DNA of 64,000 nt from Mesobacillus jeotgali (GTDB taxonomy: Bacteria; Bacillota; Bacilli; Bacillales; Cytobacillaceae): NCBI RefSeq assembly GCF_002874535.1, contig NZ_CP025025.1:2589526-2653525 (forward strand), read 5' to 3'. Shown piece after piece: positions 26,310-35,050 of this stretch. How positions within the stretch are numbered: position 1 is the first letter of the stretch; every line of letters starts with the position of its first letter. The notes under the pieces were generated by a model, which did not search any database, was not told the DNA's origin, and saw nothing but the letters and a program-made list of their open reading frames with translations. The position numbers and the translations under genes were made by a program.

Positions 26310-28154
26310 ATGGGGAAAATGCTGAAACCAATGCTCCCTACACTGGCGTTCGAAACGCCAAAAGGAGACGAATGGCGTTATGAGATTAAATTTGATGGCT
26401 TTCGAGCCCTGTTGACCTGGGATCAGGACATTGAACTGACAAGCCGAAATGGGAAACCTCTGCTTCCGCTGTTCCCGGAATTATCGGAGTTCCTGGCCGC
26501 CAATAAGGAAGAGTTCCAGCCTTACCTTCCTCTTACATTTGACGCAGAGCTGGTTTACCTAGAGAATCCCTATAAGGCGAATTTTGGGGCAATCCAAATC
26601 AGGGGAAGAATGAGGTCTCTGGGAAAAATAAAAGCAGAAGCAGATAGGAATCCATGCAGACTGATGGTGTTCGATCTATTGAGGATAAAAGGGAAAAGTA
26701 CAGCATCTGAAAGTTATAAGGACAGGCGGACAAAACTTCAATCCTTGTTTTCGGAGATCGGACTGCCACTCTCTCCCAGCCACCAAAACCCGAACTTGGT
26801 CCAGCTTATCCCAAGTGAAACAAATTTGAAGGACCTATGGGAAAAGGTTGTCATCTACGATGGTGAGGGGATAATTGCCAAACAATACAATAGTAAATGG
26901 GAGGAAGGAAAACGGACGGAAACGTGGATTAAATCGAAGAATTGGAAGTATGTTTCCTGTTTTGTGACGGCATATGAGAAATCCAATGGATACTTTTATA
27001 TCTCTGTCTATAAAGACTCAAAAATCCACCAAATAGGCCTTGTGATCTTCGGCTTTAAGCCAGAAGAAAAAAATGCTCTCCATCAGATTATCAAGCAAAA
27101 TAAAAGCGGCGAAGATGTTCAGTTCATTTATGTGGATCCTGGCATTTGCCTTGATGTAAAATATCTGGAAATCTATGAGGACCAGCTTCGTGAGCCTCAT
27201 TTCCATCAATTCCGGTTCGATTTGAGTCCAGATTTATGCACGTATGAAAAATTCGTTTTCCAACAGAAGAATCTGCCACCGGATATTGAAATCACCCATC
27301 CAGATAAGCCAATTTGGGAAGAACCGCCGATTCAAAAGGTTGATTACATTCATTATTTAAGGGAGATTTCTCCCTATATGCTTCCATTCCTGGAAGACCG
27401 GCTATTAACAGTAATACGCTATCCTCACGGCATGTTCGGCGAAGCCTTTTATCAAAAAAACGTTCCTGATTATGCACCGGATTTCGTTGATACTTCTAGA
27501 TCTGAAGGCATCGAGTATATTGTCTGCAATAATATGAAAACCTTGCTTTGGCTCGGGAATCAAATTGCCATTGAGTTTCATATCCCGTTCCAAACGCTCA
27601 ACAGCAAGGGGCCTGATGAAATCGTCTTTGATCTGGACCCACCGTCAAGGGAACATTTCCATTTGGCGATTAAAGCTGCCGTTTATATAAAAGAGGTATT
27701 GGATGAATTACAGCTGGTCAGCTTCATAAAAACCTCCGGCAACAAAGGGCTTCAGGTGTACATTCCTCTCCCGGATAATACCTATAGCTATGATGATACC
27801 AAATTGTTCACCTCCTTTATCGCGAACTACCTGGTTTCAAAAGATCCAGACTCGTTCACGATTGAACGGTTGAAGAAAAACAGGGGGAACAGATTATATG
27901 TAGATTACATCCAACATGCTGAAGGCAAGACGATTGTCAGCCCCTATTCCGCTCGAGGTAAATCACATGCAGGTGTAGCCACTCCGCTATTCTGGGAGGA
28001 AGTAAACGAGAATTTAAGTATCGAGGATTTCCATCTAGGAACGATCATCCACCGTGTGCAGAAGTTAGGATGTCCGTTCAGGACTTACTTTGCAGCTAAA
28101 GCAGAACAGAATTTCGAACCGGTCCTGAATGTTTTAAAGACAAAAAAATCCTGA
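26310..28154 (+). CDS. ligD: ATP-dependent DNA ligase D (ligase + polymerase domains)
   Basis: A 614-aa two-domain LigD. The N-terminal ligase domain has the adenylated Lys in YEIKFDGFRALL (about residue 31), then VIYDGEGIIAK and TWIKSKNWK. The C-terminal primase/polymerase domain (from about 330, starting ITHPDKPIW) has the metal pair in FDLDPPS and ends RTYFAAK. No phosphoesterase domain is present, as in Bacillus. Frames open earlier (TTG 26268), but GAAAGGATGGGG best serves the ATGs at 26310 or 26319. Works with Ku in end joining. Confidence 0.95.
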   Translation: MGKMLKPMLPTLAFETPKGDEWRYEIKFDGFRALLTWDQDIELTSRNGKPLLPLFPELSEFLAANKEEFQPYLPLTFDAELVYLENPYKANFGAIQIRGRMRSLGKIKAEADRNPCRLMVFDLLRIKGKSTASESYKDRRTKLQSLFSEIGLPLSPSHQNPNLVQLIPSETNLKDLWEKVVIYDGEGIIAKQYNSKWEEGKRTETWIKSKNWKYVSCFVTAYEKSNGYFYISVYKDSKIHQIGLVIFGFKPEEKNALHQIIKQNKSGEDVQFIYVDPGICLDVKYLEIYEDQLREPHFHQFRFDLSPDLCTYEKFVFQQKNLPPDIEITHPDKPIWEEPPIQKVDYIHYLREISPYMLPFLEDRLLTVIRYPHGMFGEAFYQKNVPDYAPDFVDTSRSEGIEYIVCNNMKTLLWLGNQIAIEFHIPFQTLNSKGPDEIVFDLDPPSREHFHLAIKAAVYIKEVLDELQLVSFIKTSGNKGLQVYIPLPDNTYSYDDTKLFTSFIANYLVSKDPDSFTIERLKKNRGNRLYVDYIQHAEGKTIVSPYSARGKSHAGVATPLFWEEVNENLSIEDFHLGTIIHRVQKLGCPFRTYFAAKAEQNFEPVLNVLKTKKS

Positions 28155-28174
28155 GGAAGTTCCTCAGGATTTTC
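28142..28174. terminator. Bidirectional terminator between ligD and dapF
   Basis: AATCCTGAGGA and TCCTCAGGATT form an 11-bp stem, flanked by A7 on one side and TTTTC on the other. Confidence 0.88.
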
Positions 28175-28178
28175 AAGT

Positions 28179-29159
28179 TTAAAACTGACTTAAATACTTT
28201 TTAGCATGCTCCTGCAGCCTGCTATACAGGGTATCTTCGTTAAAATCTTCCTGTTCAATTATTTCCGCAAGGATCCCCTCTTTTGTAAAATCAACCTCCA
28301 TTTGAGTTGAATAGACAAAAGTAGCATTGCCAATCAAATTGATTGTAAAAGTCTCATCTTCTTTATGTACAGCGCATTGAACCATCCCGCCATTATTGTA
28401 CACATTTATTGGCTGGTCAAGTTCATTCTCACCCATCAAGCATGTGACGAGTGTGGATGCTGACATTGCTGTTCCACAAGCATTCGTATAGCCTACTCCT
28501 CGCTCATAGGTTCTCACATAGATACTGCCTTTTTCAAGGATCCTGATAAAGCTGACATTGACTCCGTCAGGAAATAACTCATTAGGATTATTTACCTTTT
28601 CACTTAATCTGGTCTGCAAACTGGATTCTAATTGCTCTTTGCTGACCACAGCCGTCAAATGAGGATTTGGGACTGCAAGTGCTGTAAACGTCAATTCCTC
28701 CGACAACTCAGGTATCTTCTCCTGAATCAGTGTCTCCTTGTCAAGAGTTAACGGCAAATCCTTCAAATCAAATGTTACCGGTGATATTTCCACCTGGTAG
28801 GTCGGGATATCAACGAAAATCTCCTCATGCTTCTTCACCCTGAGGTTGGCTTTCATTGTTTCTATTACGGCTTCCTCGACGCCAAGCTTCTCGCATACAT
28901 AACGTCCTGCACAGCGAAGTCCATTTCCGCACATGGATGCTTCTGTACCATCAGAGTTAAAAATCCGATATTGGGCATCTGCAACCCTGCTTGGACGGAT
29001 GAACAAGATTCCATCCGCACCTAGTGATGATTCCCTGTCACAAAGCGCCAATGCAAGATCACGCCGTTTAAAATCATCAAACTTATAATCTCGGTCGGTC
29101 TCATCTATCAATAAAAAATCATTATTTGAACCATGACATTTAATCAAATCAATTATCAT
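28179..29159 (-). CDS. dapF: Diaminopimelate epimerase
   Basis: A 326-aa PLP-independent racemase converting LL- to meso-diaminopimelate for peptidoglycan and lysine. The two catalytic Cys are in SMCGNGLRC (about residue 76) and TNACGTAMSA (about 228); CHGSNNDFLLID is the conserved start. The C-terminus is about 40 residues longer than E. coli DapF. I choose the ATG at 29157-29159 (GGGGG 8 nt upstream); a longer frame to 29201 lacks a ribosome binding site. It is monocistronic. Confidence 0.95.
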   Translation of the reverse strand: MIIDLIKCHGSNNDFLLIDETDRDYKFDDFKRRDLALALCDRESSLGADGILFIRPSRVADAQYRIFNSDGTEASMCGNGLRCAGRYVCEKLGVEEAVIETMKANLRVKKHEEIFVDIPTYQVEISPVTFDLKDLPLTLDKETLIQEKIPELSEELTFTALAVPNPHLTAVVSKEQLESSLQTRLSEKVNNPNELFPDGVNVSFIRILEKGSIYVRTYERGVGYTNACGTAMSASTLVTCLMGENELDQPINVYNNGGMVQCAVHKEDETFTINLIGNATFVYSTQMEVDFTKEGILAEIIEQEDFNEDTLYSRLQEHAKKYLSQF

Positions 29160-29228
29160 TGTAACGCCCCCAAAACACTTCGTTATATTACAAGATGCCA
29201 TAAATAATGGAATTGTTCAATATTATTA

Positions 29229-29456
29229 CTTCTGCTCTTACCCTTTTTCTTTATTAAGGGGATTTTCAGGCAATGCAACGTCCCTGCTTTTACCCTTTTT
29301 CTTTGATCAGGCGATTTTCGGGCAATGCAACGCTTCTGCTCTTACCCTTTTTCTTTATCAAGGGGATTTTCAGGTAATGCCCGGCTTCTGCTTTTACCCT
29401 TTTTCATGATCCAGGCGATTTTCAGGCAATGCACGCCTTCTTTTATTACCTTTTAA
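29229..29456. repeat. Four and a half tandem 52-bp repeats, second family
   Basis: Units start at 29229, 29281, 29333 and 29385, with a partial fifth at 29437. Each reads like CTTCTGCTCTTACCCTTTTT, a variable 8-12 nt, then GATTTTCAGGCAATGC. The period is exactly 52 bp, as in the array at 19699, but the sequence is unrelated. No gene is seen in 29160-29499. Confidence 0.93.
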
Positions 29457-29461
29457 CACAT

Positions 29462-29492
29462 AAAAAGAACCAGCGTCAGGTTTGCCGGTTCT
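29462..29492 (-). terminator. Terminator of the Cys-rich protein gene
   Basis: AGAACCGGC and GCTGGTTCT pair around an 8-nt loop, followed on the minus strand by TTTTTA. Confidence 0.85.
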
Positions 29493-29499
29493 CCTAGTT

Positions 29500-29829
29500 T
29501 TAAGATGCCATTTTCCTGCATTCTTCTGCGCATTTAAAGCATGCTTCGGCACACTTTTGGCAATGTTCATGGTCATGCTTTTTACATTCATTGCCGCAGG
29601 CTTCACAAATTTCCGCACACAAGCCGCAAATCTGGTTAACAAAGTGGCTGTTTGTCTGCATTGCCGTAACTGCCATGCCACAGATTTCAGCACACTCCCT
29701 ATCCATTCTTATACACTCTGCCATCATTTTCACATTTTCTTCCTTTAAACAGGAATCAAAACATACATTACACGCTTCAATGCATTCTAAGCACGCCTGG
29801 ATACAGTCCTGATATCGTTGGCTTAACAT
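29500..29829 (-). CDS. Cys-rich four-helix-bundle copper-storage-like protein (DUF326/Csp)
   Basis: A 109-aa helical protein with 19 Cys, most in CxxxC spacing (CIQACLECIEACNVC...; CAEACFKCAEEC), plus a short His patch (KHDHEHC). This is the pattern of Csp/DUF326 proteins, where Cys line the inside of a four-helix bundle and hold many Cu(I) ions. No signal peptide is seen, so it should be the cytosolic (Csp3-like) form. AAGGAGGTTGGGAC precedes the ATG. It is monocistronic. Confidence 0.9.
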   Translation of the reverse strand: MLSQRYQDCIQACLECIEACNVCFDSCLKEENVKMMAECIRMDRECAEICGMAVTAMQTNSHFVNQICGLCAEICEACGNECKKHDHEHCQKCAEACFKCAEECRKMAS

Positions 29830-29917
29830 GTCCCAACCTCCTTTACGTTTCTATCTATTTGTTAACCTATTAGAAAACAATATAAACGAAACTTTTGAAA
29901 ATGGAACAATTTTCAAA

Positions 29918-30709
29918 CTAATGATCATAGTACATATAAAGACTGGCGAGAGCAGCAAATACAGCCAGTCGCTCTGCCTCTCCCATCGTATAGTCGAACG
30001 ATAAAACAGGGGTACTGGCTTCTTTGAAAAACCTGGTCCACTCCAATGGCATCCAGCCTTTTTGCAGCCTGGCTGTCGTATTGCCGTCTTCTCGAATAAA
30101 TTTAAATTCTCGCATTGTGCCTGGGGGTTTTTCTACTTCCAACTTTCTTTCACCACTTAATACAGCCGAACCAACTGTCCCTCCTTTGTTCTTTTTCGGA
30201 AAAAATATACCTATCACTTCATTTTGAGTATTAAGCAATTTAAATCTATTAGGCTCCTGTTTCAGCTTTCCATGCAGGTTACCTTCTGAGTCATAGATTC
30301 CAATTTGTTTTTTTATTCTTTTATCTAAAAAATATGGAATAAACCAACGGTAACTGCCAGCATTGAGTTCCCTTAATTCTCCGGCCATCATTCCGTCGGG
30401 AGTAAAAAAGAGCAGTCTTACTGCAGGCGCAGGAGCAAAGGCGATAAGCAGGTTGTTTTGCTCAAAAAGTTGTTTATCATTATAGAGATGGAATGTTTCC
30501 GCGCTCTCTTCTGATTTTTTTTTATATAAAATAAAGCGATTGTAATGGAGGAAAACTAAAAACAAGAATGGTACTGCCACCAGGAACAGAGGTATATTCC
30601 AGGAAAACAGCATGCTTGCTGCCAAAATTATCGTAAGAAGACCCGCTGATATAATAGAACCGTTTAAACTAATATGGGCTGTCTGCTGGTAATATTGCTG
30701 AATACTCAT
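29918..30709 (-). CDS. Hypothetical membrane protein, possible tubby-like C-terminal domain
   Basis: A 263-aa protein with two N-terminal membrane helices (about residues 16-37 and 40-58) and a soluble beta-rich remainder (repeated strands such as VRLLFFTPDG, IGIYDSEGNLHGKL, EFKFIREDGNTTARL). The strand pattern recalls tubby C-terminal-like/LURP-one barrels found in bacilli; this is an impression only. It is monocistronic. Confidence 0.75.
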   Translation of the reverse strand: MSIQQYYQQTAHISLNGSIISAGLLTIILAASMLFSWNIPLFLVAVPFLFLVFLHYNRFILYKKKSEESAETFHLYNDKQLFEQNNLLIAFAPAPAVRLLFFTPDGMMAGELRELNAGSYRWFIPYFLDKRIKKQIGIYDSEGNLHGKLKQEPNRFKLLNTQNEVIGIFFPKKNKGGTVGSAVLSGERKLEVEKPPGTMREFKFIREDGNTTARLQKGWMPLEWTRFFKEASTPVLSFDYTMGEAERLAVFAALASLYMYYDH

Positions 30710-30795
30710 ATCTATTATCTCCTTGAGGAAAATCTACTTCGTCATTCTAAGTCTATTAATCAAAGAGCCCAATCATTCTACCTTTTTCCAACATA

Positions 30796-30828
30796 AAAAC
30801 CGGACTGGAAAGTTCCTGTCCGGTTTTG
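30796..30828 (-). terminator. Terminator of the serine protease gene
   Basis: AAAACCGGAC and GTCCGGTTTT form a 10-bp stem; flanking T/A runs fit the minus-strand gene. Confidence 0.88.
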
Positions 30829-30835
30829 CATTAGA

Positions 30836-32227
30836 TTATTTCAATTTCAATGCATTTACTGCATTGATCAGACCATGGCCAGTTTGCTCGTCATACCCCG
30901 GTTTGAATAGATCTTCAGCAGAGTTCTGGATGATCGCTTTGACTTGAGCTGGAGTAAGCTTATCCTTACCATGTTTAGCGATTACCACACCAGCAAGTGC
31001 AGCAGTTTTTGGTGCTGCCATTGATGTTCCACCTTTTCCGCCGTAACCATGTCCAATGACTTCTTTTGTATCTGGATCTAGTACAGGTACAGTGCTATAA
31101 GCAAGGTAACTATTATCTCTTCCCGTACGAGTAACAGGATCATAATTCGGACCAAGGTCTCCCCCTGGAGCCATCACGTCAATCTTTCCAACTCCATAGT
31201 TAGAGTAGAACGCAAGATTCTTTAAAGCACCGCCAGCGGAAACTCTGATCATCGTCTGGCTGCTAGGACTTCTGTGAGTAGCACCTGTGTCATCACCAGA
31301 CAATTTTCCAGGACTGCTAAGGTCCACTGCGTTGTTCCCTGCAGAGCCGACAACGGTTACGCCCTTCTTGATTGCGTACTGGATCGCACGGTTGAATAAC
31401 TGTACATCAGCTACAATATCTTTCGTTGCGTATGCTGGGTCCTGGAACCAGTCATAACCACCTAGAGACATGTTTACTACATCAACATTATCGTCTGCGG
31501 CTGTCATTAAAGCTTCGGCAATATGCGAAGTGGCTGCACCGCCAGTTGGTCCAAATACCCTGTATGACGCTACCTTAAGGTCTGGTCCCACTCCAAGAGC
31601 TTCACCTTTTGCCGCAATAGATCCGGCAACATGGGTTCCGTGGCTGTTCTGGTCGATCGGGTCAGAATATCCAGGTACAAATGATTTTCCACCTGCATAA
31701 TTATCTTTTAAATCAGGGTGGTTATAGTCAATCCCTGTGTCGATTACGCCTACAACGATATCTTCACCATCTACAGACAAGCCTGTTCCCCCTGGCAGAT
31801 TCCAGGATTCACCATTATTAGTTACTTGCTTAATATCCCACATATATTGATTATAGAAATCTGCGCCTTCAGTAAGGTCTTCAACCGCTACTGTTTCTCC
31901 TTCAATCGTTTGTTCAGGATAAACCGTGTTCTCCACACCAGCCTCTAGAACAAGAGAAGACTTCTTTACATCATTCAAGAAGTTGGCATTTTTAGAGGTA
32001 ACCTCTACAGCACCAAGCTTGTCCAATCGATCTTCCACTTGGCCTCCGGCTTTTTTGATTGCTTCCGCATAACCTGCTGGAAGTCCTTGCTGGTCCTTAA
32101 ATATGACCAGGTATGTATTTTCTGTATTTGCTTCTGCTTCCCCTTTGGTTACACCAGCATTAAAAATGGTAGCCGCACCCAGAAGGACAGCGAGTGTTCC
32201 TGCATATAGTTTTTTTCTTGTCGACAT
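30836..32227 (-). CDS. Secreted S8 (subtilisin-like) serine protease
   Basis: A 463-aa preproenzyme. A Sec signal peptide (about residues 1-32, ending near AEA) is followed by an I9-like propeptide (YLVIFKDQQGLPAGY..., to about 110) and the catalytic domain. The triad is visible: VGVIDTGID (Asp), NSHGTHVAGSIAA (His) and GGTSMAAPKTAA (Ser); the oxyanion Asn is in GSAGNNA. It ends soon after the catalytic domain, with no cell-wall domain. It is monocistronic, with a GC-rich terminator. Confidence 0.96.
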   Translation of the reverse strand: MSTRKKLYAGTLAVLLGAATIFNAGVTKGEAEANTENTYLVIFKDQQGLPAGYAEAIKKAGGQVEDRLDKLGAVEVTSKNANFLNDVKKSSLVLEAGVENTVYPEQTIEGETVAVEDLTEGADFYNQYMWDIKQVTNNGESWNLPGGTGLSVDGEDIVVGVIDTGIDYNHPDLKDNYAGGKSFVPGYSDPIDQNSHGTHVAGSIAAKGEALGVGPDLKVASYRVFGPTGGAATSHIAEALMTAADDNVDVVNMSLGGYDWFQDPAYATKDIVADVQLFNRAIQYAIKKGVTVVGSAGNNAVDLSSPGKLSGDDTGATHRSPSSQTMIRVSAGGALKNLAFYSNYGVGKIDVMAPGGDLGPNYDPVTRTGRDNSYLAYSTVPVLDPDTKEVIGHGYGGKGGTSMAAPKTAALAGVVIAKHGKDKLTPAQVKAIIQNSAEDLFKPGYDEQTGHGLINAVNALKLK

Positions 32228-32460
32228 ATTACCCCTCCTTTTTCTTAATTTTCATTATATTCAAAAATCAAACTTTAGCAATATAATGAATTCGACATCT
32301 AAATCCAGTATTTATCCATAAAATTAGGTAAAATTTATTATTCGTAAGTCTGCCTTTGAAATAATATCCTGTTGAAATATGTTAAAAGAACCATTTTGAT
32401 GTTTTGTTTATCTAAATATTTCGACAAAAGTTCCGGTAAAAACAGTTCTTCCTTCCTAGC

Positions 32461-32497
32461 AAAAAAAATAAGATCCGGTCTATGACCAGATCTTATT
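32461..32497 (-). terminator. Terminator of the YxlEFG-like operon
   Basis: AATAAGATCTGGTC pairs with GACCGGATCTTATT, followed on the minus strand by T8. It overlaps the permease stop codon. Confidence 0.9.
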
Positions 32498-33272
32498 CTG
32501 CAAGCTCTTTTCTTTTAAAGATATATATTGCCAATAATACAAGCAAAATGGTCATTGTTAAAGTTATACCTGTCGCTGGCCAAACATGCTCTGGCCACTT
32601 TTCGGTAATCAACCTTTCAGAAACATAAGGAAGGAGCTGTGTAGGACTCCATTCGAGGAGGTGCTGGAAGGAACCTCCTACTATCGTAGTAATAAAGACC
32701 GTAACAAGCGCTACCATACCGGCTGCGACTGGCTGCATGAACATAGCACTGCAAAGGATAACGAAGGACAATACCAATATGAGCCATAATGCATATAGTC
32801 CGAAAGATTCCATTACAAGGACAAATGGAATGAATTCAAACAGGACCCCAGTATAATACCAGCTTGCCAACATTCCAAGGAATAATGAAACGACGATTAA
32901 TATAAGTGCAGCTGCCCATTTAGAAGTGATATAAGAGAAATAGGAAACTGGTTTTACGAGGATCAGCTGTGCGACACCGCTCTTTCTCTCCCCCGCAACA
33001 GTTCCCATCATGGAGAGGACGATAATCAATATTCCAATCATCTGGTATTCTCCCAAACTCATGATAAAAACTTCTTGAGCAGAAGGTTCGGGTATTTCAA
33101 ATACTGCACCTTCTGGGAGGCCGCCCACAGAATTAAGGATTTCCGGCAGATAGTAGGTAGTCAGAGGATCCATCACTCCAAGCAAAATAAAGGTGATTGG
33201 CATCCAAATCCATTTATAGCTCCTTGCCATTTCCAAGAACTCTTTGTTTAGTAGAGTGAACCACTGCTTCAT
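32493..33272 (-). CDS. ABC-2 type transporter permease (YxlG-like)
   Basis: A 259-aa protein with about six hydrophobic segments; the start (FTLLNKEFLEMARSYKW) and the GERKSGVAQLILVKPVS loop are typical of ABC-2 permeases such as NosY/YxlG. It overlaps the ATPase gene by 4 nt. Together they should form a small exporter; the cargo is unknown. In B. subtilis the homologous yxlEFG genes lie in the sigY operon; no sigma factor gene is seen here. Confidence 0.88.
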   Translation of the reverse strand: MKQWFTLLNKEFLEMARSYKWIWMPITFILLGVMDPLTTYYLPEILNSVGGLPEGAVFEIPEPSAQEVFIMSLGEYQMIGILIIVLSMMGTVAGERKSGVAQLILVKPVSYFSYITSKWAAALILIVVSLFLGMLASWYYTGVLFEFIPFVLVMESFGLYALWLILVLSFVILCSAMFMQPVAAGMVALVTVFITTIVGGSFQHLLEWSPTQLLPYVSERLITEKWPEHVWPATGITLTMTILLVLLAIYIFKRKELAE

Positions 33273-34177
33273 TTTTGCACCACCTTCATGAATACATCCT
33301 CAAGACTAATTGACCCAATTTCATATTTATTGAGCGGCCAGTTCTCCCTCGCTGCCTGGCTCAGTATAACCTCTTTAACTGCTTCAAGTTTTTCAGTATA
33401 AACACTTGCTTTATTTCCTTCAAATTGAATGGAATCGATTTTTGGATGTTCTGAAAGAGTTTTTAGAAAGATGGAGGCTTCTTGGCTAAAGACAAGATCT
33501 ATTTTTGACTGATGATATTTCTCTCGGAAATCATCCATTGTTCCAGACTCAATAATTTCTCCATTGTGCAGAAACAAAATACTTTCACAAACTTCTTCGG
33601 CATCATTAAGGATATGAGTAGAGAATAATACAGTCGCTTCCTTCTTTAGCTTTTCCAGCAGCTGAAGAACCTCACGTCTGCCGAAAGGGTCCAACGCAGA
33701 AACTGGCTCATCAAGCATAATCAGTTTTGGCCTGTGTATGATTGCCTGTGCTATCCCCAGACGCTGCTTCATCCCTCCGGAAAACTTGCCGATTCTCCTG
33801 TTTTTTGCATCATCAATCCCCACAAGTTCCAGCAGCTCAGCACACCGCTCTTTCGCTTTCTTTGCAGGCAATCCTGATAGCTTTCCAACATACTCGAGAA
33901 ATTCCCTCGCCGTCATCCAATCATAAAATACGGGATGCTGCGGGAGATAACCAATTAAGTGACGATGGTCACCTCCCTGCTTTTCCCCGGCGAAAGAGAT
34001 TTTACCTTCCGTTGGTTCGAGCAGCCCAGAGAGCATTTTCAGTGTAGTTGTTTTACCTGCGCCATTGGCTCCAATCAAAGCTACACATTTACCATTTTCC
34101 AACTCGAAGTTTAACCCTTTAATCACTCGTAAGTCCTTAAAACTTTTTTCCAAATTTTCAACTGTGACCAAGGGCAT
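33269..34177 (-). CDS. ABC transporter ATPase (YxlF-like)
   Basis: A 302-aa nucleotide-binding subunit. Walker A GANGAGKTT (about residues 37-45), signature FSGGMKQRLGIA, Walker B LIMLDEPVSALDP, and the H-loop STHIL are all present. A C-terminal ~80-residue extension is typical of ABC-2 ATPases. The ATG at 34175-34177 shares one base with the stop of the preceding gene (TAATG), so they are coupled; GGAG is 9 nt upstream. A longer frame to 34258 runs through that gene and is not used. Confidence 0.95.
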   Translation of the reverse strand: MPLVTVENLEKSFKDLRVIKGLNFELENGKCVALIGANGAGKTTTLKMLSGLLEPTEGKISFAGEKQGGDHRHLIGYLPQHPVFYDWMTAREFLEYVGKLSGLPAKKAKERCAELLELVGIDDAKNRRIGKFSGGMKQRLGIAQAIIHRPKLIMLDEPVSALDPFGRREVLQLLEKLKKEATVLFSTHILNDAEEVCESILFLHNGEIIESGTMDDFREKYHQSKIDLVFSQEASIFLKTLSEHPKIDSIQFEGNKASVYTEKLEAVKEVILSQAARENWPLNKYEIGSISLEDVFMKVVQK

Positions 34178-34377
34178 TATTGATTTCTCCTTCCAATCAC
34201 GAAATACAGGATAGGCCCAATAATGTTGAACACTAATATAACGATTGCCCAAACCCATTTCGGACCGTTTGTTTTTTCAATCTTTATTAAATCAACCACC
34301 GCAACAACAAATAAAATAAACTGAATGACCAATATAGGTGCAATTAAAGCCCAATTAATGTCAGCGAATAATTCCAT
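34177..34377 (-). CDS. PLDc_N-domain small membrane protein (YxlE-like)
   Basis: A 66-aa protein with two membrane helices and the PLDc_N signature (VAVVDLIKIEKTNGPKWVWAIVILVFNIIGPILYF split by charged residues). Such proteins often precede small ABC exporters; YxlE in B. subtilis acts with YxlD as a negative regulator of SigY. AAGGAGG lies 7-8 nt before the ATG at 34375-34377. It is first in a three-gene operon with the ABC ATPase and permease. Confidence 0.88.
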   Translation of the reverse strand: MELFADINWALIAPILVIQFILFVVAVVDLIKIEKTNGPKWVWAIVILVFNIIGPILYFVIGRRNQ

Positions 34378-34496
34378 TTTGACAACCTCCTTATTTGTTT
34401 TACATCCATAAGACGACTGAAGTAAAAATTCGTTCAAAGAATTTTATCTTAATAGCGGATTTTTATAAACAAGAAGCGCCAGAGTGAAAAAGGCAT

Positions 34497-34532
34497 AAAA
34501 AATATCCGGCATACAACCAGCCGGATATTTTT
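34497..34532 (-). terminator. Terminator of the DUF4870 gene
   Basis: AAAAATATCCGGC and GCCGGATATTTTT form a 13-bp stem with flanking A/T runs. Confidence 0.88.
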
Positions 34533-34549
34533 ATTTATAATCTTATTAG

Positions 34550-34870
34550 TTATAGAATCCTAAAAATGAATGGAATCCGATATTCCTGACCTTCATATGC
34601 TTTTATCGCACCTACAATGGTGAATATCATGGCTAATATCCCGATGACCCACAGCATAAAGATTCCAATCAACAAGATAACAAGAATACCGCTGATAATA
34701 CCATATACAGTATAAGAAATAAAAAAGTTCATATATTCCCTTCCATGGTAATCGACATAGCTGGAATCATCCTTTTTAACCAGCCAGATAATCAGCGGTC
34801 CTAGAAAAGCAGTAAAAAAACTAATCACATAAATGCCTGCTGCAATAAGTCTTTCATCATTTTTCGGCAT
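34550..34870 (-). CDS. DUF4870 membrane protein
   Basis: A 106-aa protein with about three membrane helices. The start (ERLIAAGIYVISFFTAFLGPLIIWLVKKD) and DYHGREYMNFFISY motif match DUF4870. Its function is unknown. GGAGGGAAAAGACA precedes the ATG. It is monocistronic. Confidence 0.88.
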   Translation of the reverse strand: MPKNDERLIAAGIYVISFFTAFLGPLIIWLVKKDDSSYVDYHGREYMNFFISYTVYGIISGILVILLIGIFMLWVIGILAMIFTIVGAIKAYEGQEYRIPFIFRIL

Positions 34871-35050
34871 TGTCTTTTCCCTCCAATACTCTTATATTTA
34901 ACTTTACGAAAAAGCAGTAAAAAAGTTTCATTAAAGATGGACTTTTTCATTATAATGAAAATTAAGGGTCTTCCTTGAAGGAAGAAATAGTGAGTTAACT
35001 CTTGAATTCTAGCCAGTGTGCAAGAAAATAAGGACAGGATAGGATGAAAA

